A DNA stretch of 12,783 nt. Origin: Planctomycetaceae bacterium. Lineage in GTDB: Bacteria; Planctomycetota; Planctomycetia; Pirellulales; Pirellulaceae. The stretch covers positions 1 to 12,783 of the forward strand of contig REEF01000625.1 of the NCBI GenBank assembly GCA_007695205.1, read 5' to 3'. The notes below the pieces were generated by a model that worked only from the letters and a program-made list of their open reading frames with translations, searched no databases and was not told the DNA's origin. This document shows positions 12,007 through 12,783 of the stretch, one piece after another (the first letter of the stretch is position 1; every line of letters begins with the position of its first letter). Made by a program: the position numbers and the translations under genes.

Positions 12007-12783
12007 TCAGGCGGTCTTTTTCGAGTCGATCGTGGCATTGCGCATCGAACGTACCACCATCTGCTGATTGCTTAACAAGACGACCGCCCCCAGCACCATG
12101 GTGCCGCCGGCTCCCCATTGAATGGCGGTCAGGCTCTCCCCGAGGAACGTAAAGGCCAGCGCCACGGTCAAGAACGGCGTCACGGAACCCACACAAGCGG
12201 GAAGCGCGGCGCCCAGACGCTGAACCGCAGTAAAAAGAAAAAAATGTCCCATCGCGATGCCCAGCACGGATGAAAATATCAGCAGGCTTCCGGTCTGCCA
12301 GGTCTGATTTAACAACTGCTGCGGTTGGCCGAACATCCACATCGCAGAAAAGGTGCCTGCCCCTACCATTTGAGATACGATCGCGAATCCGATCAGCGGA
12401 TGAATGCCACGAAGATAATGTCGCACGCTGGCACCGTACATTCCGAAAAAGAAGCTCCAAACCAACATGATGATGATGCCCGCCCATGTCACCTGGCCAC
12501 CCATCTGGCCTCGAGATAACGCCATGATCAAAAAACCGATGAACGTCAGGGTCGCTCCCAGATAGAATCCCAACGATCCGAGCAGCACCCGCTCGTCGCG
12601 ATAAAAGACCATCGCCGCCGCCACGGTCCAAACGGCCGATAATCGAGCGAAGAAACCCATCGAGCTGGCAGCCAAAAAGTAGGGAGCCAACCCCCAGAGT
12701 ACCTGAGCGATCAGGGCGAACGCGGCAGGGACCAGGCAACGTCTCCAGACAGCCCCATCGATAAGCCCATGACGGTACGCTGC
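12007..12783 (-). CDS. EamA/DMT-superfamily transporter (5' end outside the window)
   Basis: Predicted inner-membrane transporter of the drug/metabolite (EamA) superfamily, substrate unknown. The visible part is 258 residues in one open frame that reaches the window edge without a convincing start, so the gene is cut. The first visible helices (VPAAFALIAQVLWGLAPYFLAASSMGFFARLSAVWTVAAAMVFYRDERVL split over two membrane segments) correspond to helices 3-4 of the first EamA repeat, with the usual short ...DER... loop. A glycine-rich loop (GQMGGQVTW) then leads to the second EamA repeat, with five further helices ending AQ-like loop LGESLTAIQWGAGGTMVLGAVVLL. The cytoplasmic C-tail ends SKKTA. A TTG at 12690 is in frame but would remove a membrane helix. 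It converges on the LptE-like gene across the 22-bp inverted repeat. Confidence 0.85.
   Translation of the reverse strand, partial: AAYRHGLIDGAVWRRCLVPAAFALIAQVLWGLAPYFLAASSMGFFARLSAVWTVAAAMVFYRDERVLLGSLGFYLGATLTFIGFLIMALSRGQMGGQVTWAGIIIMLVWSFFFGMYGASVRHYLRGIHPLIGFAIVSQMVGAGTFSAMWMFGQPQQLLNQTWQTGSLLIFSSVLGIAMGHFFLFTAVQRLGAALPACVGSVTPFLTVALAFTFLGESLTAIQWGAGGTMVLGAVVLLSNQQMVVRSMRNATIDSKKTA

Noticed and set aside
11896..12075. Small plus-strand frame starting ATG at 11896 after an AAGGAAG-like sequence
   Set aside because: It reads through both arms of the 22-bp inverted repeat and then antisense to the EamA-like gene. Its coding look comes from the repeat; no domain is visible.
11690..12739. 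Minus-strand 349-codon frame overlapping the EamA-like gene and the LptE-like gene
   Set aside because: It is a shifted frame of the transporter gene in its first part and antisense to the LptE-like gene in its last; the true transporter frame has clear membrane helices.

Overview
The window reads as part of a planctomycete chromosome, probably of the Pirellulaceae type. This is an inference from gene content, not from a marker gene: moderately GC-rich coding sequence, a Tat-exported sugar-isomerase-like TIM-barrel protein, several small lipoproteins, an outer-membrane LptE-like gene and divergent versions of housekeeping proteins. There are twelve protein-coding genes, with no rRNA, tRNA, CRISPR array or transposase gene.

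Layout. Positions 106-2044 (minus strand) hold a two-gene operon: a ThiF/MoeB-type adenylyltransferase followed by a Tat-secreted TIM-barrel epimerase/isomerase-like protein. A divergent gap leads to a HEAT-repeat lipoprotein (2170-2865, plus). From 3006 the plus strand holds a dense series of genes: a diadenylate cyclase of the DacZ type (pyruvate-kinase-C-like domain plus DAC domain), a GNAT acetyltransferase one base behind it, then after a 196-base gap phoH, a 7TM-HD phosphodiesterase of the PgpH family, ybeY, a CorC/CNNM-type CBS-domain protein and recO. After recO come a TPR (BamD/YfiO-like) lipoprotein and an LptE-like lipoprotein. A short convergent gap with a perfect 22-bp inverted repeat separates these from a minus-strand EamA/DMT-family transporter that runs off the right edge.

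How the genes work together. The most notable feature is that a predicted c-di-AMP synthase and a predicted c-di-AMP hydrolase lie about 1.7 kb apart on the same strand, inside a cluster that otherwise concerns RNA and ribosome quality (PhoH, YbeY), ion homeostasis (CorC-like) and DNA repair (RecO). The order phoH-pgpH-ybeY-...-recO resembles the Firmicute arrangement, while phoH-ybeY-corC resembles the proteobacterial ybeZ-ybeY-ybeX arrangement. Here they are merged. The synthase is not the usual bacterial CdaA or DisA but looks like the type best known from archaea, and the hydrolase has a strongly shortened extracytoplasmic sensor region. The two downstream lipoproteins fit outer-membrane protein and LPS assembly.

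All family assignments come from reading motifs by eye. No database search was possible.
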